64,000 nucleotides of DNA, taken from the NCBI GenBank assembly GCA_020636215.1, contig JACJYG010000004.1:1426001-1490000 (forward strand). Reading direction: 5' to 3'. The position numbers and the translations under genes were made by a program. Below, piece after piece: positions 51,388 through 60,710 of this stretch. This DNA is from Lewinellaceae bacterium. Lineage in GTDB: Bacteria; Bacteroidota; Bacteroidia; Chitinophagales; Saprospiraceae. How positions within the stretch are numbered: the stretch's first letter is position 1; each line of letters opens with the position of its first letter. The notes beneath the pieces are model-generated. The model saw only the letters and a list, made by a program, of their open reading frames with translations. It searched no databases and was not told where the DNA came from.

Positions 51388-51564
51388 ACCTAGAGGTTTA
51401 ACCCTCTGAAATTAAACCTTCGCTGTCATAAATGCTATGACGGATATCATGAGATAAATTGATGGAAATCAACGCGCTCCTGGCCTCATTACCGGAGCAG
51501 TTACCCCTAGCCAGGAGGGACATGGAAAACAGCCTTTCTGCTTCGCCTTTTTGGGATAGTTTTT

Positions 51565-51599
51565 CATTTTACATTACGCATTTTACATTTTACATTGTG
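51565..51599. repeat. CATTTTA heptamer tract
   Basis: Five 7-bp units: CATTTTA, CATTACG, CATTTTA, CATTTTA, CATTGTG. They lie 26 bp upstream of the NamZ-like gene. The rest of the spacer 51388-51564 shows no gene. Confidence 0.8.
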
Positions 51600-51624
51600 T
51601 ACCTTCCGATAAAGTAAAGGACAC

Positions 51625-52824
51625 ATGTCAAATATCCCAACCGTACAAACCGGCCTGGCCTGCCTAACGGTGGAAGCTAAGCTGCAACACCGCCTTTCCG
51701 GGCGCATCGGATACCTGTGCCATAGCGCCTCGGTAGGCCCTGGGGTAACCCCCGGGCCCACGGCTATGAAGCGCTTGCTCGGGGATCGGCTAAAGGCGCT
51801 ATTCGCTCCCCAACACGGCCTGGCGACAGATGCGCAGGACAACATGATCGAGTCCCCGCATTTCTTCCATTCTCATTATCAATTGCCAGTTTACAGCCTC
51901 TATTCCGAAACCCGGGCGCCGACACCGGAAATGCTGGCGGATATTGACACACTGGTAGTCGACCTGCAGGACAACGGCGCCCGGCCCTATACGTACATCT
52001 GGACGATGGTATTGGCCCTGGAGGCCTGTGGCCGTGCCGGGGTGGAGGTCGTGGTGCTCGACCGGCCCAATCCATTGGGCGGCGAGCGAGTGGAAGGGCT
52101 AATTTCTTCTGCAGATTTCCGGTCCATCATCGGCTGGCATCCAATGCCCATACGCCATGGTATGACAGCTGGAGAAATTGCACACTACGCGCAGGCATAT
52201 TGGGGCGCCGACTGCCAGCTGGAGGTAATACCGATGAAAGGCTGGATGCGGAGCATGTATTTTGATGACACCGGCTTGCCCTGGGTAATGCCCTCTCCTA
52301 ATTTTCCTTCCCTTGACACCGCCCTGGTGTATACGGGCGCTGTGATCATAGAAGGCACCAACTTGTCAGAAGGGCGGGGTACAACCCGGCCCTTCGAGCT
52401 GATCGGCCACCCAGGCCTGGATGCCCACCGATTTGTGGAGGAATGCGAGGGTGCTATGGCCCGCAGTGGCATAAAAGGCTGCGCCCTGCGCCCTGCTACC
52501 TTCGTTCCCACTTTTGACAAATACAAAGGCGTTCCTTGCCATGGCTTCCAGTTGCACGTCACCGACCGGCATACATTCCGGCCCTGGCTGACAGGCCAGT
52601 GGCTGCTGCGCGAGCTGTACCATCATCTCTCAGACGGCTTTGCCTGGCGGCAACCTCCTTTTGAGTACGTATTCGACCGCCTGCCGATCGACCTCCTGAA
52701 CGGAACGGACCAGCTTCGATTCTGGGTGGAAGAGCGGGGGGCGATGGAAGGGTTACTGGCGATGGAAGCGGAAGGGAGGGCGGCATTCTTGGAAAAAAGG
52801 GAGGCAGTGTTGCTGTACGAATAA
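51625..52824 (+). CDS. DUF1343 / NamZ-like exo-beta-N-acetylmuramidase
   Basis: A 399-residue protein of the family now known to include the muramidase NamZ, which removes terminal MurNAc during peptidoglycan turnover. Markers are RIGYLCHSASV, ALFAPQHGL, DTLVVDLQDNGARPYTYIWTM, VVVLDRPNPLGGERVEG, GMTAGEIAHYA, the segment PWVMPSPNFPSLDTALVYTG, and IIEGTNLSEGRGTTRPFELIG. No signal peptide is seen. Residues 37-46 (VGPGVTPGPT) are encoded by an imperfect GC palindrome at 51736-51758 and replace the usual charged segment here. This looks like an in-frame repeat insertion. Confidence 0.9.
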   Translation: MSNIPTVQTGLACLTVEAKLQHRLSGRIGYLCHSASVGPGVTPGPTAMKRLLGDRLKALFAPQHGLATDAQDNMIESPHFFHSHYQLPVYSLYSETRAPTPEMLADIDTLVVDLQDNGARPYTYIWTMVLALEACGRAGVEVVVLDRPNPLGGERVEGLISSADFRSIIGWHPMPIRHGMTAGEIAHYAQAYWGADCQLEVIPMKGWMRSMYFDDTGLPWVMPSPNFPSLDTALVYTGAVIIEGTNLSEGRGTTRPFELIGHPGLDAHRFVEECEGAMARSGIKGCALRPATFVPTFDKYKGVPCHGFQLHVTDRHTFRPWLTGQWLLRELYHHLSDGFAWRQPPFEYVFDRLPIDLLNGTDQLRFWVEERGAMEGLLAMEAEGRAAFLEKREAVLLYE

Positions 52825-52917
52825 GAGCATTTACAGGCTTACCCGTGTCGCCCATTGCCACATTGACCCTAAACCTTTCCCCTCCCCGATTGTTTTCCTC
52901 CCAAAATCATTGATACC

Positions 52918-53490
52918 ATGAAAATTATCGGATTAATGCTCATACTGGCTGCAATAGGTATAGTCCTGGTAAGCGCAGCCAAGCGTAATACGTCGCCCAA
53001 AAACCTGACGGAAGTGCCCAAGGCTTTTTACAGCCTCAGCATTGCAGGGTTGGAAGGAGATACCCTCCATATGAGCGATTTCAAAGGCAAGTACGTGCTT
53101 TGTGTCAACGTCGCTTCCAAATGCGGTTTCACCCCCCAGTACAAGCCGCTGCAGGAGTTGTACGACAAATATCAGGACAAGCTCGTGGTTATCGGCTTCC
53201 CCTGTAATCAGTTCCTGGGCCAGGAGCCGGGCTCCGAAGAAGAGATCGCCAGCTTCTGTGAGCGGAATTACGGGGTCACTTTCCCCATGACGGAAAAGAT
53301 CGATGTTAAGGGTTCGGATCAGCACCCCATCTATTCCTGGCTGACCCACAAGGAACTCAACGGCGTGGACGACGCCAAAGTGGGTTGGAATTTCAATAAA
53401 TTCCTGATCTCGCCGGAAGGCGAATGGCTGGCGCACTTCTCTTCCAAAGTAGACCCGCTGAGTGAGGAGATCGTGGGGCGGCTGAAGTAA
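52918..53490 (+). CDS. glutathione peroxidase family protein (Cys type)
   Basis: A 190-residue thiol peroxidase with an N-terminal membrane anchor or signal (residues 1-20), so it likely acts in the periplasm. The catalytic residue is C69 in NVASKCGF (cysteine, not selenocysteine). Q98 in FPCNQF and the Trp in VGWNFNKFL complete the active site. Members without glutathione usually use thioredoxin, and two secreted thioredoxin-like proteins are encoded at 16-19 kb (link is inference). It is closed by a strong terminator. Confidence 0.93.
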   Translation: MKIIGLMLILAAIGIVLVSAAKRNTSPKNLTEVPKAFYSLSIAGLEGDTLHMSDFKGKYVLCVNVASKCGFTPQYKPLQELYDKYQDKLVVIGFPCNQFLGQEPGSEEEIASFCERNYGVTFPMTEKIDVKGSDQHPIYSWLTHKELNGVDDAKVGWNFNKFLISPEGEWLAHFSSKVDPLSEEIVGRLK

Positions 53491-53499
53491 GGTTTTATC

Positions 53500-53532
53500 A
53501 AACCCTGGAGGTTTTAAAAAACTCCAGGGTTT
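53500..53532 (+). terminator. terminator of the peroxidase gene
   Basis: Perfect 11-bp stem AAACCCTGGAG/CTCCAGGGTTT with an A/T-rich loop, starting 10 bp after the stop codon. Almost the same hairpin recurs at 59255-59284. Confidence 0.8.
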
Positions 53533-53621
53533 GTATTATTTATCCCCCTTCTCCCGGTGACTTCGGTCAATGAAATTGACGGCGTGGGGTAATAACTTGA
53601 GATAGTTATTATCCGCCGCCC

Positions 53622-55823
53622 ATGAAAAACGGGAACCTCAGCCATTGGGTTGAAAAGCTATCCCGTCTGCTCCTTTACCCTGGAGACGACGAAGAGACTC
53701 TTTTATCCAAGCAGGTTTGGTTTGGCATCGCTGCCACTTCCCTAATCCTGGGAAGCATAGCTCTTGTGGTATACTGGTGTTTACATTTGAAGCTACTGGT
53801 ATTCCTGATGGCCGGCTTTTGTGCTTTCTTTCTGGCCAGCATGCTCTTGTTCTTTCGGATACGCCAACAAATAGAGTGGTTTTTTCTCAGTTCGGAAGTA
53901 TTCAAAATGCTGTTTTCCCTTGTGGCCGTCATTCTTACCGGCGGCATCCTGACTTCCGGCGGCTTCGTTTTTCTCGGCTTTGCGGGCATCTATTTTACCC
54001 TGTTCTTTCCCCGGCCGGAAAAAGCCCGTTTTCTGTTGTTGCTGTATCTGAGCGTCCTTTCGCTGGAGGCCTTACTGCAACCCTGGCTTCGCCCGTTGGT
54101 AGCCTTTTCCGCCACTGAAAACCTGGTTTTGTTTGTGTTGTACTTCATGGCCATGCTGCTGCCACTTTATTTCTTCGTCCGTATCTTCTTCCGGGAGCGC
54201 ATTCGGTTCCGGCAGCTGGAGGCCGAGAAACTGCGGGCGCTGGATGCTGCCCGGAGCCGGTTTTTCACCGATATTTCGCACGAATTCCGCACTCCCTTGA
54301 CGATCATCCTGGGCATGGCGGATCAAATCCAGGAAGCGCCCGCCTCCATTCCCGGCGAAGCGGCCCGGCTGATCCGGCGCAACGGAAAAAAGCTGCTGCG
54401 CCTGGTCGAACAGTTGCTCGACCTGTCCAGGCTGGAAGCCGGGGCGCTGTCGGCTCACTATGTGCAGGCCGATGTGGTGATGGAACTGAAGTACCTGCTG
54501 GAGTCCTTCCACAGCCTGGCCGAAACCAGGGGCGTCAGCCTGTATTTTTCCTGTGAACAGGAGGAGCTATGGATGGACATCGACCCCGAAAAGCTGGAAC
54601 ACCTTGTGAGTAACCTGCTGGACAATGCCATTAAGTACACGCCCGCTGGCGGGGAGGTTCGGTTGGCAGTGGGCAGTAGGGCAGCCGTCAGTCAGCCGCC
54701 TCCCGTTTCCGGCTTCGAGGCAGGGGGGGCTTCGGAACGGCCTGCTGAAAACTGCCTACTGCTGACTGTAACCGATACAGGTATCGGCATCCCGCCCGAG
54801 CAACTGGAGCGGATCTTCGACCGCTACTACCGCGTGGGCGAATGGCCCACCGAAGGAGCCGGCATCGGGCTGGCGATGGCCCGGGAATACGCCCGGCTGC
54901 TGGATGGCTATATCGAAGTGGCCAGCCAGCCGGGCGGAGGCAGTACATTCTCCGTTTTTCTGCCGGTGCGCAACAACAGCCCCCGGCGCATTCATTCCCT
55001 GAGCCCCCCTTCGCAGGAAAGCGGGCCGGAATCAACGACTAAAGCGGCTTCGGGGAAAACGGCATCTGGCGGCCGTCCCCGCCTGCTGGTCATCGAAGAC
55101 AATCCGGATGTGGTCCGATACCTGCAGCTTTTTCTGGAAGGATACTACGATCTGATTACTGCTTCTGATGGCGAGGAGGGTATAAAACTGGCCCTGGAAC
55201 GGGTGCCGGACATCATCATCAGCGATATCATGATGCCGAAAAAGGATGGCCTGGAGGTTTGCCGGGCGTTAAAAGGGGATTTCCGAACCAATCACATCCC
55301 CATCATCCTGCTGACGGCCAAAACGGACCTGGATTCCCGGATCAGCGGCCTGGAATGCGGCGCCGATGCCTATCTGGCCAAGCCTTTCCACCGCCGGGAG
55401 CTGGAAGTGGAACTCCAGAAACTGATCGGCCTACGGGAAACGCTGAAACACAAGTACAGCCAGAGCCTGTCCGGGCCGTTACCGGAAAAAAAGCCTTTGG
55501 GGCTGGATGAACGCTTCTTGTACGAGCTGCGCCAATGTCTGGAAAGGCATTACCAGGAAGAAGCATTCGGTATTAAAGCCCTCTGCTCCATGATGAGCGT
55601 CAGCCGCACCCAACTGCACCGCAAGCTGGCCGCCCTTACCGGCCAGTCCGCCTCCCATTTTATCCGCTCCTACCGCTTGGAAAAAGCAAGGGAGTTACTC
55701 CAATCGACTCGTTTGGCTGTCAATGAAGTGGCTTACGCCGTGGGCTTTAAAGACCCTTATTATTTCACCCGTGCTTTCACCCACGAATTCGGCTTGTCCC
55801 CTTCGGAAGCCCGGGAGGCCTAG
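53622..55823 (+). CDS. hybrid sensor histidine kinase / response regulator / AraC transcription factor
   Basis: A 733-residue one-protein two-component system. Five to six membrane helices fill residues 35-190 with almost no external sensor, unlike the beta-propeller HTCS proteins. HisKA has H220 in TDISHEFRTPLTII. HATPase_c is at 325-450 (LLDNAIKYT, DTGIGIPPEQLERIF, GIGLAMA). The receiver (about 487-602) has D535 in IIISDIMMPKKDG and K587. The AraC domain is at 640-733. A Ser/Pro/Gly-rich insert at 350-377 splits the ATPase domain and derives from heptamer-like repeat DNA. Target genes are unknown; the next gene is the kelch pseudogene. Confidence 0.95.
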   Translation: MKNGNLSHWVEKLSRLLLYPGDDEETLLSKQVWFGIAATSLILGSIALVVYWCLHLKLLVFLMAGFCAFFLASMLLFFRIRQQIEWFFLSSEVFKMLFSLVAVILTGGILTSGGFVFLGFAGIYFTLFFPRPEKARFLLLLYLSVLSLEALLQPWLRPLVAFSATENLVLFVLYFMAMLLPLYFFVRIFFRERIRFRQLEAEKLRALDAARSRFFTDISHEFRTPLTIILGMADQIQEAPASIPGEAARLIRRNGKKLLRLVEQLLDLSRLEAGALSAHYVQADVVMELKYLLESFHSLAETRGVSLYFSCEQEELWMDIDPEKLEHLVSNLLDNAIKYTPAGGEVRLAVGSRAAVSQPPPVSGFEAGGASERPAENCLLLTVTDTGIGIPPEQLERIFDRYYRVGEWPTEGAGIGLAMAREYARLLDGYIEVASQPGGGSTFSVFLPVRNNSPRRIHSLSPPSQESGPESTTKAASGKTASGGRPRLLVIEDNPDVVRYLQLFLEGYYDLITASDGEEGIKLALERVPDIIISDIMMPKKDGLEVCRALKGDFRTNHIPIILLTAKTDLDSRISGLECGADAYLAKPFHRRELEVELQKLIGLRETLKHKYSQSLSGPLPEKKPLGLDERFLYELRQCLERHYQEEAFGIKALCSMMSVSRTQLHRKLAALTGQSASHFIRSYRLEKARELLQSTRLAVNEVAYAVGFKDPYYFTRAFTHEFGLSPSEAREA

Positions 55824-55975
55824 GCTATATGGCTATGTGATAATATTGTCGGCTGCCAGCCTGATTGGAGACAATATAGCCAGTAGCCATGCAACAATAG
55901 TCCAAACCTTGGAACAATAGTCCTTCCCTTTTGAGCAAAAGCCAGCCTACATTGACAACACTAAAAAGCACCAAT

Positions 55976-58116
55976 ATGAAACAGACAATGACAATTGTAT
56001 TGCTGGCCGTTATGGCCACGCTGCTGTTCCGGGCTACGGCACAAGCTCAGGAAGAATGGGTATATAAAGCTCCAATTCCAACGGGCAGGGCTTATGTGGC
56101 ATGCAGCGTACTGGACGGCAGTATCTACGTCATCGGCGGCGGCATTTCCCGCACAGAGGGAAGCGCCGCTGTAGAGCGGTACGACCCAGAGACAGATACC
56201 TGGGATGTTACCATAGCCAGCCTGCCGGTTCCGCTCTTTGCGCCGGCTTCGGCAACGGCCAATGGGAAGATATACGTGATGGGAGGTAAGTCGGATTATT
56301 ACTCCACAGGAGGTTACGCTGCGGTTTATGAGTACGATCCCATTCAGAATGCCTGGTCGGAAAAAGCGAGCATGCCCAACGGCCGCTCCCACCTGACGGC
56401 CTGCGCCCTAGGCGGCTATATCTATGCAATAGGGGGAAGAATAGGCGATCATATCTCGGTAAAAACAGTGGAAAGGTATGACCCGCTGTCCGATACCTGG
56501 GTTACCATGGACAGCATGCAACAAGCCCGGGCCAATATTCTGGCGCAGGTAGTGGGGGACAAAATTTATATCGTCGATGGAATTGGGGATGGCCTCTCCT
56601 CAGTGGAATCCTATGATCCTGCGACGGACAACTGGAAACTGGAAGACAACCCGCCGCCGGCCGTCGGGTATTTCGGTTCGGCCACTTACGGAGGCAAGAT
56701 ATACGTGTATGGCGGTATCAATAATACCTCTCCCACCGCTTCCCAGGATTTCTTCGAGTTTGACCCCGAAACGGCCTTTGGGGAAAATATAGGAACCATT
56801 CCCGAAAAAAAAGCAATGTGCGCCAATGCCGTTGTCGGCAACCGCCTTTACGCCATCACAGGGGCATTGGAGCCCTTTTTCATCCCCTCCTCCCCCCCGG
56901 CAACTACGGCATCGGTGATCATGTATGAATTTGAACCTTCCGCCGAAGGCTGGTACCTAAAACCCATCACTACGCCCCGGGCTTACAGCGCCAGCGGTGT
57001 CGTAGATGGAAAAATATACGTCATTGGCGGGGCTTACTCCGTAACGGAGATCAGCAATGTGGTAGAACGGTATGATCCGGAAACAGATGCCTGGCAAAAC
57101 CGGCAGAGCCTTCCGGAACCGATCCATGGCGCAGCGGCGGGGTGATCGGGGAAAGATATACGTGGCTGGCGGGCAAACCCAATATACTACTTTGGGGGTG
57201 TCGAAAAATACGCTCTACGTCTATGACCCGGCGATGGATAGCTGGACGCAAAAGCCCCGATGTCGACCAGTAAGGGGTATCTGTCCGCAGCTGTTGTGGA
57301 CGGCAAGCTTTATGTCATCGGCGGCACCACCCGCCTACCCAACCGGACCAATAAAGTTGAAATGTACGATCCGGTTACGGATACCTGGCAGACGAAAGCC
57401 CCTATGCCGACTGCCCGTTCAGGCTTCTGTGCAGAAGCCTTGAATGGGAAGATATATGCGATGGGAGGTATAGATGCATCCGGATACAAGGATGTACTGG
57501 AAGTATATGACCCGGCGACCGATACCTGGATGGAGAAAATGGAAATGCCTCAAACCAGGTCACTATTTGGTTCGGCTGTCGTCAATGATCTCTTGTATGC
57601 CTACGGAGGCATCCTGAATGACACCACTCCGCTTCCGGATATCATTCAATATGATCCGGAAACGGATAGCTGGACGGTAACGGATGATATGCCGGAACCC
57701 AGGCCTTTTTGCTTCGGCAGTAGTGGATAACTGCATCTATGGAATTGGAGGGCGCTGCTTTCTTTTTTACCGGCATACCAAATTTACAAGGTGTCCGAAA
57801 CGGTGCTGCAATATTGCCTTCCCGTAGTGAATGCGGCGGTTGAGCTTGAGGAAGCGCCATTTGTTTTACACCAAAACCAACCGAACCCCTTCAGCGGGCA
57901 GACGACGATTTCCTATGAATTGCAACAAGCGGGCTATGTCAGCCTCCGGGTGTTCAACATCGCAGGGCGCGAAGTGGCGCGGCTGGTAGATGGCTTACAT
58001 ACCGCGGGATCCTATTCGGTTGAATGGAACGTTGGTAAAATTTTACCGGAGTATACCTGTACCAGTTGAGAACGAATGGATTTACGGAAACGAAAAGGTG
58101 CGTGCTGCAGCAGTAA
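55976..58116 (+). pseudogene. kelch-repeat T9SS surface protein, multiply frameshifted
   Basis: The reading starts with a good signal peptide (MKQTMTIVLLAVMATLLFRA, ending AQAQ) and kelch repeats (GGxIYVIGG, then YDPETDTW) as far as 57145. The same repeat pattern then continues in other frames: 57130-57250, 57260-57717 and 57718-57755. Last comes a type A sorting domain (QNQPNPFSGQTTISYEL), whose final strand TGVYLYQLRTNGFTET is in yet another frame and stops at 58116. Five single-base-class shifts are needed, most in homopolymers (GGGG, AAAA, TTTTTT, TTTT). Either the gene is decaying or the assembly is wrong locally. Confidence 0.85.
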
Positions 58117-58388
58117 TTCAAGCTTAATTTGATGATGTCATTTCGCTAACCGGAGCGCAGGTACTCTGGTACCGTGAAAAGAGGCTGTATGCTTTTCCAT
58201 AAGCGCTTTCACAGGCCGGTAGTGCTGCGGGTTGAAGATATATAAAAGTCGTTCGCGAGAGACTCCGCCTTCGCCTGGCTTCGGCGGACAGGGTCCGTCT
58301 CGATGCGGAATAACAAAGCCAGTCTCTAGTGCCGCGGGTTAAGAATTAATAAAATCCGAGGGAAGGGGTCTGGGTTTTCTCAGATAAG

Positions 58389-58468
58389 TCAGGGCACAGT
58401 GGGAAACTGTACCCTGACATCCACTGGCCGCCCGGCTCTCAGGGTGTAATTTCCTATTACGCCCTGAG
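58389..58468. other. two adjacent hairpins of identical design in a 548-bp gene-free stretch
   Basis: Hairpin 1 (58389-58417) is TCAGGG-C-ACAGT-loop-ACTGT-A-CCCTGA. Hairpin 2 (58438-58468) is CTCAGGG-T-GTAAT-loop-ATTAC-G-CCCTGAG. Both have the outer CAGGG/CCCTG arm, a one-base internal mismatch, a 5-bp inner stem and a 5-nt loop. The inner stems differ in sequence but stay paired. The surrounding 58117-58664 holds no gene. It contains two loosely similar GGGTTGAAGATATATAAAA / GGGTTAAGAATTAATAAAA segments, with a related one at about 63682. Confidence 0.6.
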
Positions 58469-58664
58469 TTCTCGAGGCTCTATGGCAAGCTTGGAAAAGA
58501 AAATATTGATTTTTTTCCCTTTCCGACTGGCGGGGATAGGTGGTACCAACAATTCGCAAGTCAGAGACTTCCAGGTTTAGCCCGGGACGCAGTCCCTCAC
58601 GAACGTTTTTTTATTGCTTCTTGAGCCGCAGCACCAGAGGCTCGCGCTCCCAAAAACAAAAACC

Positions 58665-59219
58665 ATGAAAACGTTGAGATTCTTTTTGATCCCCGCCCTG
58701 CTGCTCTTCCTGGCAGCTTGTGTGGAAGACGTGCCAACCCCTGCCGATGTGCCGGATGGATCGGCCGCCATTGATGTACGCGGTAAGGAAAGCGTAACCT
58801 TGCCCATGAAAGGCTGGGTGGAGGAGAGTATCATCACCGGAGAAATGAAGGATTGCGAATGCGATCCCCCCTGCCCTGGCCTTAGCATACCGGCCGGAGG
58901 ATGGATGCGCGGCCACGCTACCCATCTGGGGAAATTCAATGTAATGGAAAGCACCTGGGAACATGGAAGTTGCAATTTGGTTGGGAACAAGATAGTCATC
59001 ACTGGCAGCAACGGCATCTTCTGCGGGGCCAATGGCGATCAAATCTGGTGGGAAGGCGATTACGAAGTTTTCTTTACCGGCGCTTATACGGCTGACCTGG
59101 ATATCGTAGGCGGCACCGGGAAGTTCGAAGGGGCCTTCGGGAACGTGAAAGGATATTCCGACGGGTCAGGTGCTTACGGTTCAGGTTATGCGGAGGGCTG
59201 GATCACGATTTTTAAGTAG
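58665..59219 (+). CDS. lipoprotein of unknown function
   Basis: A 184-residue lipoprotein: signal MKTLRFFLIPALLLFLAAC with acylation at C19, a short Pro/Asp linker, and a beta-rich body. Cysteines in a C-E-C-D-P-P-C cluster (about residues 65-71) and two later single cysteines suggest disulfides or metal binding. The C-terminal half, ADLDIVGGTGKFEGAFGNVKGYSDGSGAYGSG, resembles the barrel strands of allene-oxide-cyclase-like or dirigent-like folds, where 'GTGxFxGAxG' is typical. I cannot name a family. The start is at the signal peptide. Confidence 0.7.
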   Translation: MKTLRFFLIPALLLFLAACVEDVPTPADVPDGSAAIDVRGKESVTLPMKGWVEESIITGEMKDCECDPPCPGLSIPAGGWMRGHATHLGKFNVMESTWEHGSCNLVGNKIVITGSNGIFCGANGDQIWWEGDYEVFFTGAYTADLDIVGGTGKFEGAFGNVKGYSDGSGAYGSGYAEGWITIFK

Positions 59220-59254
59220 GATAGCCCAATAGCTCCAAAAAACCAATTCTGTCT

Positions 59255-59284
59255 AAACCCTGGAGGTCAAAACCTCCAGGGTTT
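59255..59284 (+). terminator. terminator after the lipoprotein gene
   Basis: Perfect 13-bp stem AAACCCTGGAGGT/ACCTCCAGGGTTT with a CAAA loop, 35 bp after the stop codon. Confidence 0.8.
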
Positions 59285-59302
59285 GTTAACTTTAGCCCGA
59301 TT

Positions 59303-60703
59303 ATGGGCCGAAAGATCATCTTCTTCTTCATTTTCCTGTTGGCTGCCGCCCTGCGCGGGTCCCTCCACTTCCGGCAGGAGCTCATCCCCGGCGTCAACGG
59401 CGGCTACTATCCCCTGCAGGTTCGCAGCCTGCTGGAGAACGGGCGGCTGGGGTTTGCCGATATGCCCCTGTATTTCTGGTTCAATGCCTTTTGGGTGAAA
59501 GGGCTGAGGGGGTTGTCGGCGGCGCCGGCGGAAAGCTGGATCATGCCGGTGGTGAAAACGGTTGACAGCCTTTTTTTGCCCCTCCTCCTGATCCCCTTGT
59601 ATTTGATTGGCCGGGAGCTGGGCCGCGCCGGTGGACAGCGATGGTTGCCGGAATCCGCCGTGGCTGTTTTTGCCGTACTGGCGCCCTGGCCGCTGATGTT
59701 CACCGGCGACCTCCAGAAGAACGGCTTTGCCATTCCCTTTTTCTTTGCTTTTCTGTTGTTCGGGCTGAAGTACCTCCGGCAGCCCTCCCGGGGCTGGATG
59801 TTGGCAGGGCTGATAAGCCTGGGGTTGACCGGCCTATCCCATTTTGGCGTATTCGTGGTGGCGGCGCTCACCCTGGGCCTGGGGCTGTTCTTCTATGCGC
59901 CCCGGCGGGCGTTGCTGCCGCTGGGCGCCCTAAGCGTATTATCCACGGGCCTGGTGGCTTTGTTCGACCCGAGCCGCGCCGGGCGCCTGCTGAAAGTGGT
60001 TACTGAATTGTTCCGGCGCCCCGCCCTGCTCGGGCCAGTGGGCCCGCCGGAACTGCTGGGCTACCTGTTCTCCTGGCTGCTGCTGGGGCTCGGCGGGTAT
60101 GTATGGTATAAACACAAAGCGAAACTGGATGCCGTGGAGCGGGTGGCCCTGCCGGCACTGTTGGCCCTGATATTCTTTCTGTCTTTCCCATTGATCGATG
60201 CCGATTATGCCCGGCGCTTCATGCTGATGCTGTTCGTACCTCAGGCCGTTCTGTGTTTGTTCCTTTTCCGCTTGCTATCTCCGAGGCTTGGCAATGCTCT
60301 GGCTGTGACCTTACTTCTGGTTTGTCTGTCCTTCAGCCCCGGGGTAATTCGGTTCAAAGAACCCGTTATCACACAGGCGGCCTTCGAAGAGCTGGAATCA
60401 CTGAAAACCCAGCTACAATTGGATGAAAATACTTTGGTCATCGCTCGCCACGGGCTGGAATGGTGGGCGGGCTGGGCGCTGCACTGTAAAACCGGCAATG
60501 AAAAGGGGGTGGATGAAGAAACTGCGGGAAAGTACCGGCAGGTGCTCTTTCTGCACCAGAAAAAAGGGAAGGAATCATCCGGCCCGATGGCGGCGGATAA
60601 TCATCCCGGCTTCCGGGAGCCGGAGCCGCCGTTCGGGGAGATGGTGGAAGTGCTGGACGCGGACTTTTTTCGGGTGTATGCCTGGAAAGGCAGTAGACAG
60701 TGA
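59303..60703 (+). CDS. polytopic membrane protein, possible GT-C-type glycosyltransferase
   Basis: A 466-residue protein with about ten membrane helices and a C-terminal soluble tail of about 100 residues. The N-terminal loop FRQELIPGVNGGYYPLQVRSLLENGRLGF, between the first helices, resembles the first periplasmic loop of GT-C enzymes that use lipid-linked sugars, but the usual acidic residue is not obvious. Further markers such as FTGDLQKNGFAIPFFFAFLLFGLKYL are also consistent. Substrate unknown. The last codons (GSRQ and stop) run into heptamer-like GGCAGTA/GACAGTG/AGCAGTT DNA at 60689-60709, so the original C terminus may have been altered. Confidence 0.65.
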   Translation: MGRKIIFFFIFLLAAALRGSLHFRQELIPGVNGGYYPLQVRSLLENGRLGFADMPLYFWFNAFWVKGLRGLSAAPAESWIMPVVKTVDSLFLPLLLIPLYLIGRELGRAGGQRWLPESAVAVFAVLAPWPLMFTGDLQKNGFAIPFFFAFLLFGLKYLRQPSRGWMLAGLISLGLTGLSHFGVFVVAALTLGLGLFFYAPRRALLPLGALSVLSTGLVALFDPSRAGRLLKVVTELFRRPALLGPVGPPELLGYLFSWLLLGLGGYVWYKHKAKLDAVERVALPALLALIFFLSFPLIDADYARRFMLMLFVPQAVLCLFLFRLLSPRLGNALAVTLLLVCLSFSPGVIRFKEPVITQAAFEELESLKTQLQLDENTLVIARHGLEWWAGWALHCKTGNEKGVDEETAGKYRQVLFLHQKKGKESSGPMAADNHPGFREPEPPFGEMVEVLDADFFRVYAWKGSRQ

Positions 60704-60710
60704 GCAGTTG

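Noticed and set aside
53717..54118. 133-codon frame within the hybrid kinase
   Set aside because: Out-of-frame shadow of the membrane-helix region, with no start context or family.
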